64,000 bases of DNA, taken from the NCBI RefSeq assembly GCF_030286045.1, contig NZ_CP127390.1:992001-1056000 (forward strand), in the 5' to 3' direction. Source of the stretch: Propionimicrobium sp. PCR01-08-3. GTDB lineage: Bacteria > Actinomycetota > Actinomycetes > Propionibacteriales > Propionibacteriaceae. The position numbers and the translations under genes are program-made. Below are positions 41,201 through 50,335 of this stretch, one piece after another (the first letter of the stretch is position 1; each line of letters begins with the position of its first letter). The notes below the pieces were generated by a model. That model was not told the origin of the DNA. It searched no databases and saw nothing but the letters and a program-made list of their open reading frames with translations.

Positions 41201-42442
41201 GAGCCGTTCAGCTGGCAGGTGCCCGGGCTGCGAACCGAGCTCGCCACCGAACTCATCCGGCATCTGCCCAAACGCGTCCGCACGAATTTCGTGCCGGCCC
41301 CCGATCATGCCCGGGAGGCGCTCGCCTGGCTGGAATCCCACGATGCCGACCACTCGAGACCTTTTTGTCTCGAGCTGGGCCGCGCTCTCCGTGCATTGAC
41401 CGGAGCGGTGGTTGACCCCGACGATTGGGCCCCCGATCAGGTGCCCACCCACCTGCAGGTGGGATTCCAGGTGAGCGTACCCGGCAAGCCCGACCGATTC
41501 AGCCGCGATCTGACTGAGCTTCGCCACGAACTGTCGGCCCAGGTCTCGAAAACCCTCACCAAGGCGGCGCCCAAAGTCGAGCAATCCACCTCGTGGACGT
41601 TCGGAACACTGCAACCGAAAGTCAGCATCAAACGCTCCGGAATCACGGCGATCGGCTACCCGGCGCTGAAGGACATGGGGCAGGCCGTCGGGCAGATCAT
41701 CGCCGAAACCCCCACCCAACAGCAGGCGAGTCATCGCAAAGCCATCCGGCGGCTGCTGGTACTCACCAACCCCGACCCGACCCGCTGGACGGTCTCGCAC
41801 CTCACCCAGACCGAGAAACTGGCGCTGCCGTCGAGTCCGTATGCGAATGTGCCCGCATTGCTGGCGGACGCCCGGCTGAAGGCGGTCGAACAGTGCGCCG
41901 CTCGGCATACCGATACCGCTACCATCCGCGACCAACCCGGTTACGAGAAGCTGGCATTGGAGGTGCGTCAGGAGCAGGCCGATCAGATGCGCCAGGTCAC
42001 CGCTGTCGCCGCCCAGGTGTGCGAATTGACCCGCCAGGTCCGGACGCAGCTGGCATCCTCAATGATCGGCGGCGAGATCACAGAACAACTCGACAATCTG
42101 GTCTTCGATGGATTCATCGGCTTCATCCGTGACCCCTGGTATGACCGGCTGCCCGCCTACTTGAAGGCCATGATCGCCCGGATGCAGCAGGCCGCCACCG
42201 ATCCCACACGCGATGCCCGGCTCGCCGAGCCCATCGACCAACTGCTCGCCGAATACGACGAACTCTGCAACCAGCAGCCGAGCGGGCCACTTCCGGAGAC
42301 AGTCGACGACATCGGTTTTTGGATCGAAGAGTTGCGCGTCCAAACCTGGGCCCAGCGTCTGGGCACCGTCGTGACAGTGTCACCCAAACGCATCCGCAAG
42401 GCGATGCAGCAAGCCCGCGAGCACGCCGCCGCGCGGGGCTGA
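38258..42442 (+). CDS. hrpA: ATP-dependent RNA helicase HrpA
   Basis: This 1394-residue DEAH-box helicase has P-loop AGETGSGKTTQLPKI near residue 45, DEAH (IIDEAHERSLNIDF), SATIDTARFS, NIAETSLTVPGI and QRAGRCGRVAPG. The HA2/OB and DUF3418 C-terminal regions follow. HrpA is implicated in rescuing stalled ribosomes on mRNA. Relative to the usual family alignment two low-complexity inserts are obvious. One is at about residues 497-566, between RFFSDDALA and IVRLWRYLKARR. The other is at about 785-856, between WNPRDAA and LDHRFLQHNRQVL. Both keep the frame but look compositionally foreign (Gly/Ala/Ser/Arg/Thr). The start ATG at 38258 gives MTTSTSTGAAPERP. Confidence 0.95.
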   Translation: MTTSTSTGAAPERPRIEFPADLPISAHTQEIAQLIREHQVVVVAGETGSGKTTQLPKICLLAGREHIGHTQPRRIAARSVAERIAQEMGVELGDLVGYQVRFTRQAGKQTRVKVMTDGILLAEIGHDRDLRRYDTIIIDEAHERSLNIDFLLGYLKQLLPRRPELRVIITSATIDTARFSEHFDNAPVVEVSGRSFPVEVRYLPLSDPDKPDQDGIEQPEGIVRACAELRREGPGDILVFCSGEREIRDGLTALEAENWPNTQIVPLHARLSASEQHRIFTSHPGRRIVLATNIAETSLTVPGIRYVVDAGTARISRYSARTKVQRLPIEPISQASANQRAGRCGRVAPGIAIRLYSEDDYLSRPQFTEPEILRTNLASVILQMAKARLGDISKFPFVEAPDAAQITDGLRLLTELGALKQKAPVRLTKVGRELSELPIDPRLGRMLIEADQRGCLREVLVIVAFLAIQDPRERPSEKREQADQLHARFFSDDALAASTGQPLALSENASVGTRANSLSASGRQGGGRDQGPARFTPHTSKTARYQGLRGESAAQPGAGGVAADAGGDIIAIVRLWRYLKARRQELSGNQFRRLCRDEYLNYLRVREWQDIHTQLKLACKDLGLQRNQSEAATPEILTAVLAGLISHIGLQLPPPERNPKTRGRRPVTEFLGTRGSRFAIQPGSALAKKPPQLVMAVELVETTRLWARMVAAIEPEWIEQVGSHLLKRSYSEPHWSSNSDSVVAYEKVMLLGVPIIAERLVDYAHIDQQQARQIFIRAGLVEEQWNPRDAAGTRGGGGRDVKYAGANRDTAKRNFAAGTRGGVEVPSAEVPSPGRKKGRVASSSDKKMAARGSNTLDHRFLQHNRQVLRDAEEVADRVRGQGILIDDQLIFDFYDSRLPSDITSAATFDKWWRSYPDKSFLEFDLDLLTEADDRDSVFNDFPDRWQIAGLELPVSYVFEPGAGRDGASVSVKLAQLNQLDPEPFSWQVPGLRTELATELIRHLPKRVRTNFVPAPDHAREALAWLESHDADHSRPFCLELGRALRALTGAVVDPDDWAPDQVPTHLQVGFQVSVPGKPDRFSRDLTELRHELSAQVSKTLTKAAPKVEQSTSWTFGTLQPKVSIKRSGITAIGYPALKDMGQAVGQIIAETPTQQQASHRKAIRRLLVLTNPDPTRWTVSHLTQTEKLALPSSPYANVPALLADARLKAVEQCAARHTDTATIRDQPGYEKLALEVRQEQADQMRQVTAVAAQVCELTRQVRTQLASSMIGGEITEQLDNLVFDGFIGFIRDPWYDRLPAYLKAMIARMQQAATDPTRDARLAEPIDQLLAEYDELCNQQPSGPLPETVDDIGFWIEELRVQTWAQRLGTVVTVSPKRIRKAMQQAREHAAARG
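39772..39822 (+). repeat. Inverted repeat inside the first hrpA insert, similar to a sequence behind sigA
   Basis: AAGTGAGAACGCT (39772-39784) and AGCGAACTCACTT (39799-39811) pair at 11 of 13 positions around a 14-base loop. Bases 39794-39822 match 54979-55007, in the intergenic region behind sigA, at 22 of 29 positions. It lies within the low-complexity insertion of HrpA. Confidence 0.45.
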
Positions 42443-42589
42443 GCCGGATGCGTTGAGGTACGGAGATACGGTGCTGAGAGGCAGAATCCGCAGGCGTCGA
42501 GAGCCGAAGTGGTTGGCTCGGTAGGGGGAGAGATCCGCTGCCAACGGCTGCGTCTTCCCTATCGAAGGAAGAGCCGGCACTGGTGCGCC

Positions 42590-43483
42590 CTACTGCTGAA
42601 GCCGGATCAGATTGAGCAGATCGGCGGCGGGCCCGAGCAGCTTGACCCCGGTGGGCCACACCGCGTGCAGAGTGCGTTTCAGCTGGTCAGACTCGCGCAC
42701 CCGGACCTGCTTGACCAGCCCGGCGGCCAGCGCGGACGCCACCGCCTTCTTGCTCGTCACGGCCGGTGCGACCCCGGCGATGACGCTGCCCAGCACGCCC
42801 GCATTGCTGCTGACCACGGCGACCGGAGCAACAGGATTCAGCCCGGCGAGGGCACGGTCGAGCACATCCCTGGTGCCCGAGCCTTGCTCGCGCACGACCA
42901 AGGCGGTGCGGGCGAGCCGCTCCAGGTCGACGGGAGCATGGCGTTTCGCCCATGGATGCGCCGGTGAGACGATCAAGACGAGCTGATCGTGGCCGACCGG
43001 CACCGCTCGTAGGCCCGGCTGCACGGTGGGGGATTCGATGAGCCCCAGTCTGTCGTCGCCGCCCTCGAGCTTGTCCATGATGTCGGACGAATTGTGCACC
43101 GACATTGTGACGTTCGTGCCCGGGTATTGCGTCCGAAATCTCGCGAGCCAGCCCGGCGCATAACATTCGGCCACGGTTTGCGAGGCCATCACATGTAACT
43201 CATGCGTCCGGTGATCATGCAGCGCGCTCATCGCCGAGGTGAACTCGGCGCCGGCGAGCAGCAGAGGTTCGGCCCAGTGTGCGATCAGCGCGCCCGTCGG
43301 GGTGAGGGCCGACCCCGTGCTGCGGCGCAGCACCAACGGCTGGCCGACCTGGCGTTCGAGCCGGGCGATGACGCGAGTGGCATTGGGCTGAGCCAGGCCG
43401 CAAGCGGTGGCAGCTTGAGACAAACTGCCCAGCTCATCGATACGAATGAGGAGCTCGAGAGCCGCCAGATCGGGCCAAGTCAT
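42590..43483 (-). CDS. LysR-family regulator
   Basis: From the ATG at 43483 the product has 297 residues: an N-terminal winged HTH (LAALELLIRIDELGSLSQAATACGLAQPNATRVIARLERQVG) and a LysR substrate-binding domain (LIESPTVQPGLRAVPVGHDQLVLIVSPAHPWAKR). The ATG at 43519 is an alternative in frame. The shorter start is preferred because TATCAT ends 6 bases before it, the spacing of a leaderless promoter, and no SD exists for either. It is divergent from the YeiH-type permease gene, like yeiE and yeiH in enterobacteria, so it probably controls that gene. Confidence 0.88.
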   Translation of the reverse strand: MTWPDLAALELLIRIDELGSLSQAATACGLAQPNATRVIARLERQVGQPLVLRRSTGSALTPTGALIAHWAEPLLLAGAEFTSAMSALHDHRTHELHVMASQTVAECYAPGWLARFRTQYPGTNVTMSVHNSSDIMDKLEGGDDRLGLIESPTVQPGLRAVPVGHDQLVLIVSPAHPWAKRHAPVDLERLARTALVVREQGSGTRDVLDRALAGLNPVAPVAVVSSNAGVLGSVIAGVAPAVTSKKAVASALAAGLVKQVRVRESDQLKRTLHAVWPTGVKLLGPAADLLNLIRLQQ

Positions 43484-43553
43484 GCCGAAATGATATGGCG
43501 GCGATAGCCATTCAGGCATTCCGCGCCGCGCATCGGACGATCATCATGAATGG

Positions 43554-44756
43554 GTGAGCAGCGCGACCGAAGAACAAGAGTCCACCCCATCTCGCCAGGC
43601 AGCAGCCATCCAGCGATGGACGAAGCTGCTGCCCGGTCTCATCGTCACAGCCGTCGTGACCGTCATCGCGCTGCTGATCAACCGCCTTCAGCCGCTGCTC
43701 AGCACCATGCTGGTGGCCATCGTGCTCGGTGCGCTGATCGGCAACCTGCGTCAGGTGCCGATGAGCTGGCGTCCGGGACTGAGCTTCAGCTCCAAGCACC
43801 TGCTGCGCACCGGCATCGTGCTGCTGGGACTGCAGATTTCGCTCGCCACACTGGCCGGCCTCGGCTGGCAGCGCCTGGTGCTGGTAGTCGTCGTGGTCAG
43901 CGTCGGCGTGACCGCCACGATGCTGATCGGACGCGTGATGAAGATCTCGAGATCACTCACCATGCTGGTGGCCTGCGGGTTCTCGATCTGCGGAGCGGCG
44001 GCCGTGGCCGGCACCAAGGACGTTTCGGGTGCCGATGAGGAAGAAACCGGCACTGCCCTGGGGCTGGTGGTGCTCTTCGGCACGCTCTCGATTCCGGTGG
44101 TGCCGCTGCTTGCCGGGCTGATCGGTCTCGATACTCCGCAGGCCGCGACCTGGGCCGGGGCGAGCATTCACGAGGTCGCTCAGGTGGTGGCTGCCGCAGC
44201 GGCCATCGGGCCGGACGCGTTGGCGATCGCGGTGCCGGTCAAGCTGGCCAGGGTCGTCTGCCTCGCCGGCGTGGTGCCGGTGCTCGGCCTGCTGGCCCGC
44301 CGCACGACCCAATCGTCCCGCCAAGACCAGCCGTCCGCCGCACCGCAGGCTGCTTCACTCGACGATGCCTCGCAAGCGGAGGCGGGCAGCCTGGACGCCA
44401 CGTCGGCCGATGCCACGAGCGGCCCAGCTGCTGCACCCGCCAACGCGAGGCCGACCAACGCGCAGTCGACCACGGCCAAGCCAGCCACGGCCAACAAGCC
44501 CGCGCTGATTCCGGGCTTTGTGCTCGGGTTCTTGGCGATGGTGGTGCTGGGCACCTTCATCACGCTGCCGGCCGGGCTGGCAGGCGCCATCAAGATCGTG
44601 CAAAGCGCGACCTTGGCGATGGCGATGGCGGCGCTGGGATTCGGCATCCAGATCAGGGCGATGCGCGAGGTCGGTCTGCGTCCGGTATTGCTGGGCCTGA
44701 TCGCCACCATCATTGTCTCGCTGGTGGCTCTCGGCGGCGAGCTGCTGATCAGCTGA
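43554..44756 (+). CDS. YeiH/UPF0324 family membrane protein
   Basis: This 400-residue protein has about ten TM helices and the UPF0324 signatures LLRTGIVLLGLQISLATLAGLG, GFSICGAAAVAGTKDVSGADEEETGTALGLVVLFGTL and GASIHEVAQVVAAAAAIGP. A roughly 60-residue Ala/Thr/Ser/Asp-rich linker near residues 258-317 interrupts the C-terminal half; members usually have a short loop there. E. coli YeiH is LysR (YeiE) regulated. Sulfite or related anion transport has been suggested for the family, but the substrate here is unknown. GTG at 43554 gives VSSATEEQES. Confidence 0.87.
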   Translation: MSSATEEQESTPSRQAAAIQRWTKLLPGLIVTAVVTVIALLINRLQPLLSTMLVAIVLGALIGNLRQVPMSWRPGLSFSSKHLLRTGIVLLGLQISLATLAGLGWQRLVLVVVVVSVGVTATMLIGRVMKISRSLTMLVACGFSICGAAAVAGTKDVSGADEEETGTALGLVVLFGTLSIPVVPLLAGLIGLDTPQAATWAGASIHEVAQVVAAAAAIGPDALAIAVPVKLARVVCLAGVVPVLGLLARRTTQSSRQDQPSAAPQAASLDDASQAEAGSLDATSADATSGPAAAPANARPTNAQSTTAKPATANKPALIPGFVLGFLAMVVLGTFITLPAGLAGAIKIVQSATLAMAMAALGFGIQIRAMREVGLRPVLLGLIATIIVSLVALGGELLIS

Positions 44757-44827
44757 GGTGAGGGACACTCCAGAAGTCAGGCCCTTACAGAGCCGCCGAG
44801 ACAATCGAGACCCAGTCCATCCAGAAG

Positions 44828-44846
44828 ATGTAGACACATGTAGATA
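44828..44846 (+). promoter_or_regulatory. Tandem ATGTAGAYA sites in the promoter of the Phd/VapC pair
   Basis: ATGTAGACA and ATGTAGATA occur in tandem, one base apart, just upstream of a -10-like TATCCT (44865-44870). They are probably operator half-sites for the antitoxin. Confidence 0.4.
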
Positions 44847-44876
44847 AATTCACGTGGCGCCCGGTATCCTGTTCTC

Positions 44877-45128
44877 ATGAAGGCCATCACGGTGGGGCAG
44901 TTGCGTCAGAATCCGACTCCGATGCTCGACGACATTGCGGCTGGTGCCAGCTACGTGATTACCCGGCACCGCCGGGTGATCGGCAAGATCGTGCCCGCCG
45001 ACTCGCAAGCCGAGTTGATCCCGGCCAAGCGGCACGGCCGCTCCTCACTGGCCATCATTCCCAGGCATGAGCTGACGACCGCGTCATCAATCGCCGAGCT
45101 CATCGATGACATGCGCGGCGCGTGGTGA
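44877..45128 (+). CDS. Phd/YefM-family antitoxin
   Basis: The 83-residue protein begins MKAITVGQLRQNPTPMLDDIAAGASYVITRHRRVIGKIVP, a typical Phd/YefM DNA-binding fold. Its last third (RHELTTASSIAELIDDMRGAW) is a flexible toxin-binding helix. It neutralises the PIN-domain nuclease encoded next and likely represses the operon. The genes overlap by 7 bp. Phd antitoxins paired with VapC toxins are common hybrids in actinobacteria. Confidence 0.9.
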   Translation: MKAITVGQLRQNPTPMLDDIAAGASYVITRHRRVIGKIVPADSQAELIPAKRHGRSSLAIIPRHELTTASSIAELIDDMRGAW

Positions 45129-45529
45129 CCTGGTATTTGCTCGACTCGTCGGTTGCGGTACGGGTCATCTTGGGGCATTCTCCCGAAGCCGCCGCCTGGA
45201 TCGATGAAGTGAACGCGGATCCCGATCGGCAGCTCATTGCGTCCAGGCTTCTGAAGACCGAAATCACCCGCGTGTTGCGGCGCGAGGGATTGCCGGTCTC
45301 CCGGCGCGATGACCTGCTTGATTATGTGCAGATGATTCCGGTCAATGACGCCGTGCTCGCGGAGGCCGAAGCGATCGTCCCGCACATCAAGACCCTCGAT
45401 GCGATCCACCTGGCCTCAATAGTCAGAACCGGCCTGGACGCCACGGTTGTGACTCACGACGAGACGATGGGGCATGTCGCGGAAATCCTCGGCTACCCGG
45501 TGCTCGACCCCGTCGTGACAGCCTCCTGA
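45122..45529 (+). CDS. vapC: VapC-type PIN-domain toxin
   Basis: This 135-residue PIN nuclease shows the acidic metal-binding residues in order: Asp in YLLDSSVAVRV, Glu in LKTEITRVLR, Asp in KTLDAIHLAS and Asp in TVVTHDETM. VapC toxins are Mg-dependent RNases that cut tRNAs or rRNA. GTG at 45122 and 45125 are both possible starts (VVTWYLLD), each overlapping the antitoxin gene. It is convergent with treZ. Confidence 0.9.
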   Translation: MVTWYLLDSSVAVRVILGHSPEAAAWIDEVNADPDRQLIASRLLKTEITRVLRREGLPVSRRDDLLDYVQMIPVNDAVLAEAEAIVPHIKTLDAIHLASIVRTGLDATVVTHDETMGHVAEILGYPVLDPVVTAS

Positions 45530-45596
45530 AGCCCGGGCCGACAAGCATCGGAGGAATTGCCGACTGCACGCTGAAGAGCCTGGTGACCCGCGTTGT

Positions 45597-47336
45597 TCAA
45601 TCGATCAGCACAGCCACCGAGTGGGCGGGTAGCTGGACGGTCTCGTCGGTGACGTGGACCTCGCCCCATTGGGCGGCCAGCGTGCCCCGTGGTTCCCCGA
45701 GAGTGACCGGGCGCGGTCCGGGGCAGATGATGACAGTGACCGGCCCGTGAACCATCCGGAACCAGTCATCGCCGAAATCGGCCTGTACCTGTCCGCCACC
45801 CGTGGGGAACAACTCGTGGCGCAGCTCGATCAGTCTGCGATACCAGGCGAGCATCCGGGCATGATCCGGGTCGTCGATCTCAGGCCAATCAAGCTTGCTG
45901 TTCTCGAAGGTCGAAAGTGCCTGTGGATCGGGGATCTTCGGGTCCGGTCCGTAGATCGCCTCCCAGTCGTGGCCCTCGAACTCTGACAGCCGGCCTTCGG
46001 TGACCGCCTCGCCGAGTTCGGCGTCATGGTCGGTGAAGAACTGGAACGGACGCTTGGTGCCCCACTCCTGCCCTTGAAACAGCAGGGGAGTGAACGGCGA
46101 CAACAACAGCAACGCCGCCCCGCCGGCGACCGCGCCGGCAGGCAACTTGACGTCCGGACGATCACCCATGCCGCGGTTGCCCACCTGATCATGGTTCTGG
46201 GTGAATGCGACGAATCGCCGGTGATCGATATCGGGCGGAACCGGCGCCCCCCACCTCTTGCCGCGGAATGTCGAATACGACCCGTCGTGCACGAAGACAC
46301 GCTCCAACGCCTGCCGCAAGACCGACGCCGGGCCGAAGTCGACGTAGTAGCCGAAGGTCTCGTCGGTGAGGTACGAGTGCAGTGCGTGGTGCACGTCGTC
46401 CGCCCATTGCGCGTCGATGCCCAGCCCTCCTGCCGAGCGGGGCTCGATCATGGTCGGCTGGTTCAGGTCGGATTCTGCGATCAACGCCACCGGACGCCCG
46501 AGCCCCGCGCGGATGGCGTCCACCCGTTCCGACAGTTCGGCGAGGATATGCTGCGGTGAGTCGTCGGCCAGCGCATGTACCGCGTCCAGCCGCAGCGCGT
46601 CCATGTGAAACTCGCGCAGCCAGCGGATGGCGTTCTCGCAGATGAAGTCCCGCACGCCATCGGCATGGTCGTCGTCCAGGTTGATCGCCGAACCCCATGG
46701 GGTGTCGTGTTTGTCGGTGAAGTACGGCGCGAAGACCGGCGCATAGTTGCCTGCCGGACCGAAGTGGTTGTAGACGACATCCAGGCAGACGGCCAGGTCA
46801 TGGGCGTGCGCAGCGTCCACAAAACGCTGCAATGCCTCTGGCCCGCCGTAGGCCTGGTGAACGGCGTAGAGATCGACTCCGTCGTATCCCCAGCCACGAT
46901 CACCGGGGAACGGCACGACCGGCATCAACTCGATCGTCTGAATTCCCAGCTTCTTCAGATAATCCAGCTTGTCGATGGCCGAATCGAGAGTCCCCTGCGG
47001 GGTGAAAGTGCCCACATGTAGTTCGTAGAAGACCGAGCCGATCACATCGTGGCCCGCCCATTCAGGGTCGCTCCAGGCGAAGGCCGAAGTGTCGAAAACC
47101 CGGGACGGCCCATCGACACCATAGGGCTGCCAGGCGCTGCGCGGATCGGGCCGGGCCTGTTGATCGTCGATCGCCAGCAGGTAGTCGGTGCCCGCGGGCA
47201 ACGAGATCGTCCAATAGCCGCCGGTTTCTGGCCGCATGGCCAGGCGCTCGTCCCCCACCACCGCGAAGGCGGAATGCGCCAGCGGCGCCCACAGCCGGAC
47301 GGGCACCAGCCGATCAGCAGACGGATCGCCGGTCAT
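45597..47336 (-). CDS. treZ: Malto-oligosyltrehalose trehalohydrolase
   Basis: The 579-residue product is a GH13 enzyme that releases trehalose from the maltooligosyl-trehalose made by TreY. An N-terminal CBM48-like domain is followed by the barrel with VCLDVVYNHFGP, DALRLDAVHALADD (nucleophile region), ALIAESDLN (acid) and FTQNHDQVGN. The ATG at 47336 overlaps the treY stop by 4 bp (ATGA), so the partners are coupled. The open frame further upstream belongs to the treY overlap and was excluded. Pathway: glycogen or maltodextrin to trehalose, for compatible solute or carbon storage. Confidence 0.95.
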   Translation of the reverse strand: MTGDPSADRLVPVRLWAPLAHSAFAVVGDERLAMRPETGGYWTISLPAGTDYLLAIDDQQARPDPRSAWQPYGVDGPSRVFDTSAFAWSDPEWAGHDVIGSVFYELHVGTFTPQGTLDSAIDKLDYLKKLGIQTIELMPVVPFPGDRGWGYDGVDLYAVHQAYGGPEALQRFVDAAHAHDLAVCLDVVYNHFGPAGNYAPVFAPYFTDKHDTPWGSAINLDDDHADGVRDFICENAIRWLREFHMDALRLDAVHALADDSPQHILAELSERVDAIRAGLGRPVALIAESDLNQPTMIEPRSAGGLGIDAQWADDVHHALHSYLTDETFGYYVDFGPASVLRQALERVFVHDGSYSTFRGKRWGAPVPPDIDHRRFVAFTQNHDQVGNRGMGDRPDVKLPAGAVAGGAALLLLSPFTPLLFQGQEWGTKRPFQFFTDHDAELGEAVTEGRLSEFEGHDWEAIYGPDPKIPDPQALSTFENSKLDWPEIDDPDHARMLAWYRRLIELRHELFPTGGGQVQADFGDDWFRMVHGPVTVIICPGPRPVTLGEPRGTLAAQWGEVHVTDETVQLPAHSVAVLID

Positions 47337-50017
47337 AGCGAGGTCCCATCGCTGGGTGCTTGCTGCTGGCCGCGGTTCTCTTCGTGATTGCCGAATCGTC
47401 TGGCGAGCCAGCCCAAGAAGCCACCCTCGTTCTCGGCGACCACCGGGTGAGGCGCTTGCTCGCGATGCACCGGCAGCCCCACAGCCCGGATGCTCGTGGT
47501 GCGCTCGGCGTCCGAAACCTCCTCGAGGACGGCGCAGGGGAACCGCTGCAGCAAGGTCGTCAGTTCGACCGGCCCGCCCGCGTATTCCTGGGCGGTCAGC
47601 ACATCGAACCACTGCCCCTCGGGCAGCACGACGGTGTTGCCCGCGTAATCATCGGCTTGGTCGGCGGATCGGGTGAGCCGGCTGGCCACCACCAGCACTT
47701 CGTCGCCCGCGCCACGCGAATAGCTGGTGACGTGCCCCGACGAACTGGGCAGCGGACGATATGAGGCGTGCGGGCCGACGAAAACCTGCGGGCGGCGCCT
47801 GCGCAGCCGCAGGATGGCGCGGGTGATGTGATATTTCTCCTCGTCAAGGCTATCCGGTGGACGATCGGCCAGTTCGCGGCCCATCAAACGCAGCGCGGGA
47901 TAGTCCGCCGGGTGCCTGTTATCGGGGTCCACCAGGTAATTCTGCACGGTCTCACACGACTGGAAGCAGTCGGCAACCCCCAAACAGGTCAACTGCACGG
48001 CCTTGCGGGAAAGGATCGCGGCGCGGGTGGCCTCGCGGGTGAATTCGAACCAGTCGGTGAAAGCGCCCATCACGTCGTCGTCGGCGTAGAGATCACCGAT
48101 CGTGCTGGTCAGGATTTCTTCGCCGGCCTGATCGGGGTTGGTCCACGACGTCCACAGTTTCTGCTCACGGGAAGCCTTGATCATGTATTCACTCAGCCGC
48201 TCGGCTTCGATCGGCCCGGCGTCGGTCCAGGTGCCTGCCAGAGTTTGCCAGAGCAGGTTTTCGGTGTGCCCCTCCAGCTCGGACGCGTAGGGGTGCAAGG
48301 TGGTGAGCAACGCTCGCCACTCGCCGGCATACTGCGAGATGACGGTCATGCGGGCCCGGACGTCCTCGGATCGCTTGGAGTCGTGGGTGGTGCCGCAGGT
48401 CATCGTAGCCGGCCAGTCGGTTGCCATCTGCGCACACCAGCGGTGGAACTCGTCCGGCGTCATGCCCCAGGTTTCGGGTGAACCCCCGACCTCGTTGAGG
48501 GAGACCAGATGCGTCCACCGGTAGAAGGCCGTGTCCTCGACGCCCTTCGCGGTGACGGCGCCGCACACCTGCTGGAATCGGACGACCAGTTCGTCGCGTT
48601 GTGCCTGCTGGCTGCGCTGTTCGGAGCCGACTTCGCGTCCGAGCACCAGGTCGACCACCAGATCCAAGGTGTCGTGCAGCTCCGGGTCGAGATTGCGGCG
48701 GGCTTTCTCTGCCGTGTTGTTGATCAACTCGACCGCTTCATCGGGCGCCGGTTCGCCGGGCACCACGTAGGCGCGGTAGTGCGGAAACGCGATCACCAGC
48801 TCGGTCAGGCAGCGGGCTATCCAGCCCTGGGTGTGGTCGCGCAGCATGATGTCGTCGCGGCAGATCTGATAGGCGAGCGATGCGATGCGGTGCACCTCCG
48901 CATACAGCGAGGTGGTGGTGATCTCCCGCTTGGCGGTGCTGGTGATCTCCTCCAACGAACCGGGAATGTCGCCGGTGATGGTGTGGGCGACACTTGCCAG
49001 TTCGCCGTAGCCATTCGGGTCGCAGTGCAGCGCCCCGACCCGCCAGGACGCGTCGTAGCCGGTGGTGCCGGCCACCGGCCAATCGTCCTGCATCTGCTCG
49101 TCGGCCTCGAGGATCTTCTCCGCAGTGATCCAGGCACCGCCCGAGGCGGTGTAGAGCCTGCGCATGTAACCGCGCGGATCGGCCAAGCCATCGGGATGAT
49201 CGATCCGGAATCCGTCGATGCAGCCTTGCTTGTACAGCTCCAGCAGCAGGGCGTGGGTGGCGTCGAACACCTCCGGGTCTTCGACCCGCACCGCCAGCAA
49301 GGTGTCCACATCGAAGAAGCGCCGAAAGTTGAGTTCCTCGGCCGCGACCTTCCAGTAGGCCAGCCGGTAGAACTGCTGGGCCACGCACATCTCGATGGGT
49401 AGGTTCTCGGTGCCGGCGCGCACCGGATAGACGTGGTCGAAGTATTTCAGCACCGGCTGCGGACCCTCGTCCTCGAAACCGGGAATGACCTGTGTGTCGA
49501 GAGAGATCTCATGATTTGCCAGCACGGTTCCGATGCGTGCCCCGAGGAAGGGCATCAAGATGCCGTCGCCGTCGTCCGTGCCGTCGAACCACCGGGCGTA
49601 GGGCGAAGCCGAACCGTACTTGAGCACCGACCAGACGGCCTTGTTGTGATAGATCGGCGTCGGCACGCCCATGTGGTTGGGCACCACGTCGACGATCACG
49701 CCCATCTGGCGCTCGTGTGCCGCCTTCGCCAGCCGTTCGAAGCCTTCGCGTCCACCCATCACGTCACTGATCTTTGTGTGGTCGACGACGTCATAGCCGT
49801 GCGTGCTGCCGGGAGCAGCCTGCAGGATCGGGCTGAGATAGAGATCGGTGACACCCAGATCGTCGAGGTAGTCGAGCTGCTCGGCAGCCTGATCGAAACT
49901 CAGATCGGGACCCAATTGCAGCCGGTAGGTCGAGACCGGGATCCGCCGGCCGCTCGATGGCAGGTGAATGACCTGCCCGCCGGCGTCCTGGTTGGCAGAG
50001 TTCATGGTCTCGGTCAC
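47333..50017 (-). CDS. treY: Malto-oligosyltrehalose synthase
   Basis: This roughly 895-residue GH13_26 enzyme converts the reducing-end alpha-1,4 bond of a maltodextrin to alpha,alpha-1,1. It starts RIPVSTYRLQLGPDLSFDQAAEQLDYLDDLGVTDLYLSPI. GVIVDVVPNHMG, IDGFRIDHPDGLADP and AKGVEDTAFYRW follow, all typical of TreY. Several starts are possible: GTG 50017 (10 bp after GGAG) is favoured, with TTG 50023 and ATG 50005 as alternatives. treX, often the third member, is not within the window. Confidence 0.95.
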   Translation of the reverse strand: MTETMNSANQDAGGQVIHLPSSGRRIPVSTYRLQLGPDLSFDQAAEQLDYLDDLGVTDLYLSPILQAAPGSTHGYDVVDHTKISDVMGGREGFERLAKAAHERQMGVIVDVVPNHMGVPTPIYHNKAVWSVLKYGSASPYARWFDGTDDGDGILMPFLGARIGTVLANHEISLDTQVIPGFEDEGPQPVLKYFDHVYPVRAGTENLPIEMCVAQQFYRLAYWKVAAEELNFRRFFDVDTLLAVRVEDPEVFDATHALLLELYKQGCIDGFRIDHPDGLADPRGYMRRLYTASGGAWITAEKILEADEQMQDDWPVAGTTGYDASWRVGALHCDPNGYGELASVAHTITGDIPGSLEEITSTAKREITTTSLYAEVHRIASLAYQICRDDIMLRDHTQGWIARCLTELVIAFPHYRAYVVPGEPAPDEAVELINNTAEKARRNLDPELHDTLDLVVDLVLGREVGSEQRSQQAQRDELVVRFQQVCGAVTAKGVEDTAFYRWTHLVSLNEVGGSPETWGMTPDEFHRWCAQMATDWPATMTCGTTHDSKRSEDVRARMTVISQYAGEWRALLTTLHPYASELEGHTENLLWQTLAGTWTDAGPIEAERLSEYMIKASREQKLWTSWTNPDQAGEEILTSTIGDLYADDDVMGAFTDWFEFTREATRAAILSRKAVQLTCLGVADCFQSCETVQNYLVDPDNRHPADYPALRLMGRELADRPPDSLDEEKYHITRAILRLRRRRPQVFVGPHASYRPLPSSSGHVTSYSRGAGDEVLVVASRLTRSADQADDYAGNTVVLPEGQWFDVLTAQEYAGGPVELTTLLQRFPCAVLEEVSDAERTTSIRAVGLPVHREQAPHPVVAENEGGFLGWLARRFGNHEENRGQQQAPSDGTSL

Positions 50018-50335
50018 TGGCAATCAGCTCCATCGTTGAAAAAGATCTGACAGTCCAAAGCTACCCCGATCGATCGGCCGACACTTCGATAGCGGCGTGC
50101 CGCGGGTGCGAATCGGCGAGCTCCGGACCATCTGGCCGAGTCGAGCAGGGTGCGATCTTTACCGTGTCCGCTCCGGTGCTGATCTGCTGGCATTAAGGTG
50201 AGATCACGAATCAGCGCTACCTGCGGGAATTCTTCGGAGTGCCCCCGGCGTTGAAGCGCAAAAGACCGCGTGGATGGACCACGCGCTTTCCGGGCCGATC
50301 AGGCCGAGGAAGGCGATGAGCGAGAGGAACCAACG
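50018..50335. other. Divergent intergenic region
   Basis: A 318-bp gap between treY and the helical repeat protein gene. The only structure seen is a small hairpin GCGTGG-ATGGA-CCACGC around 50270-50286. No gene was recognised. Confidence 0.4.
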
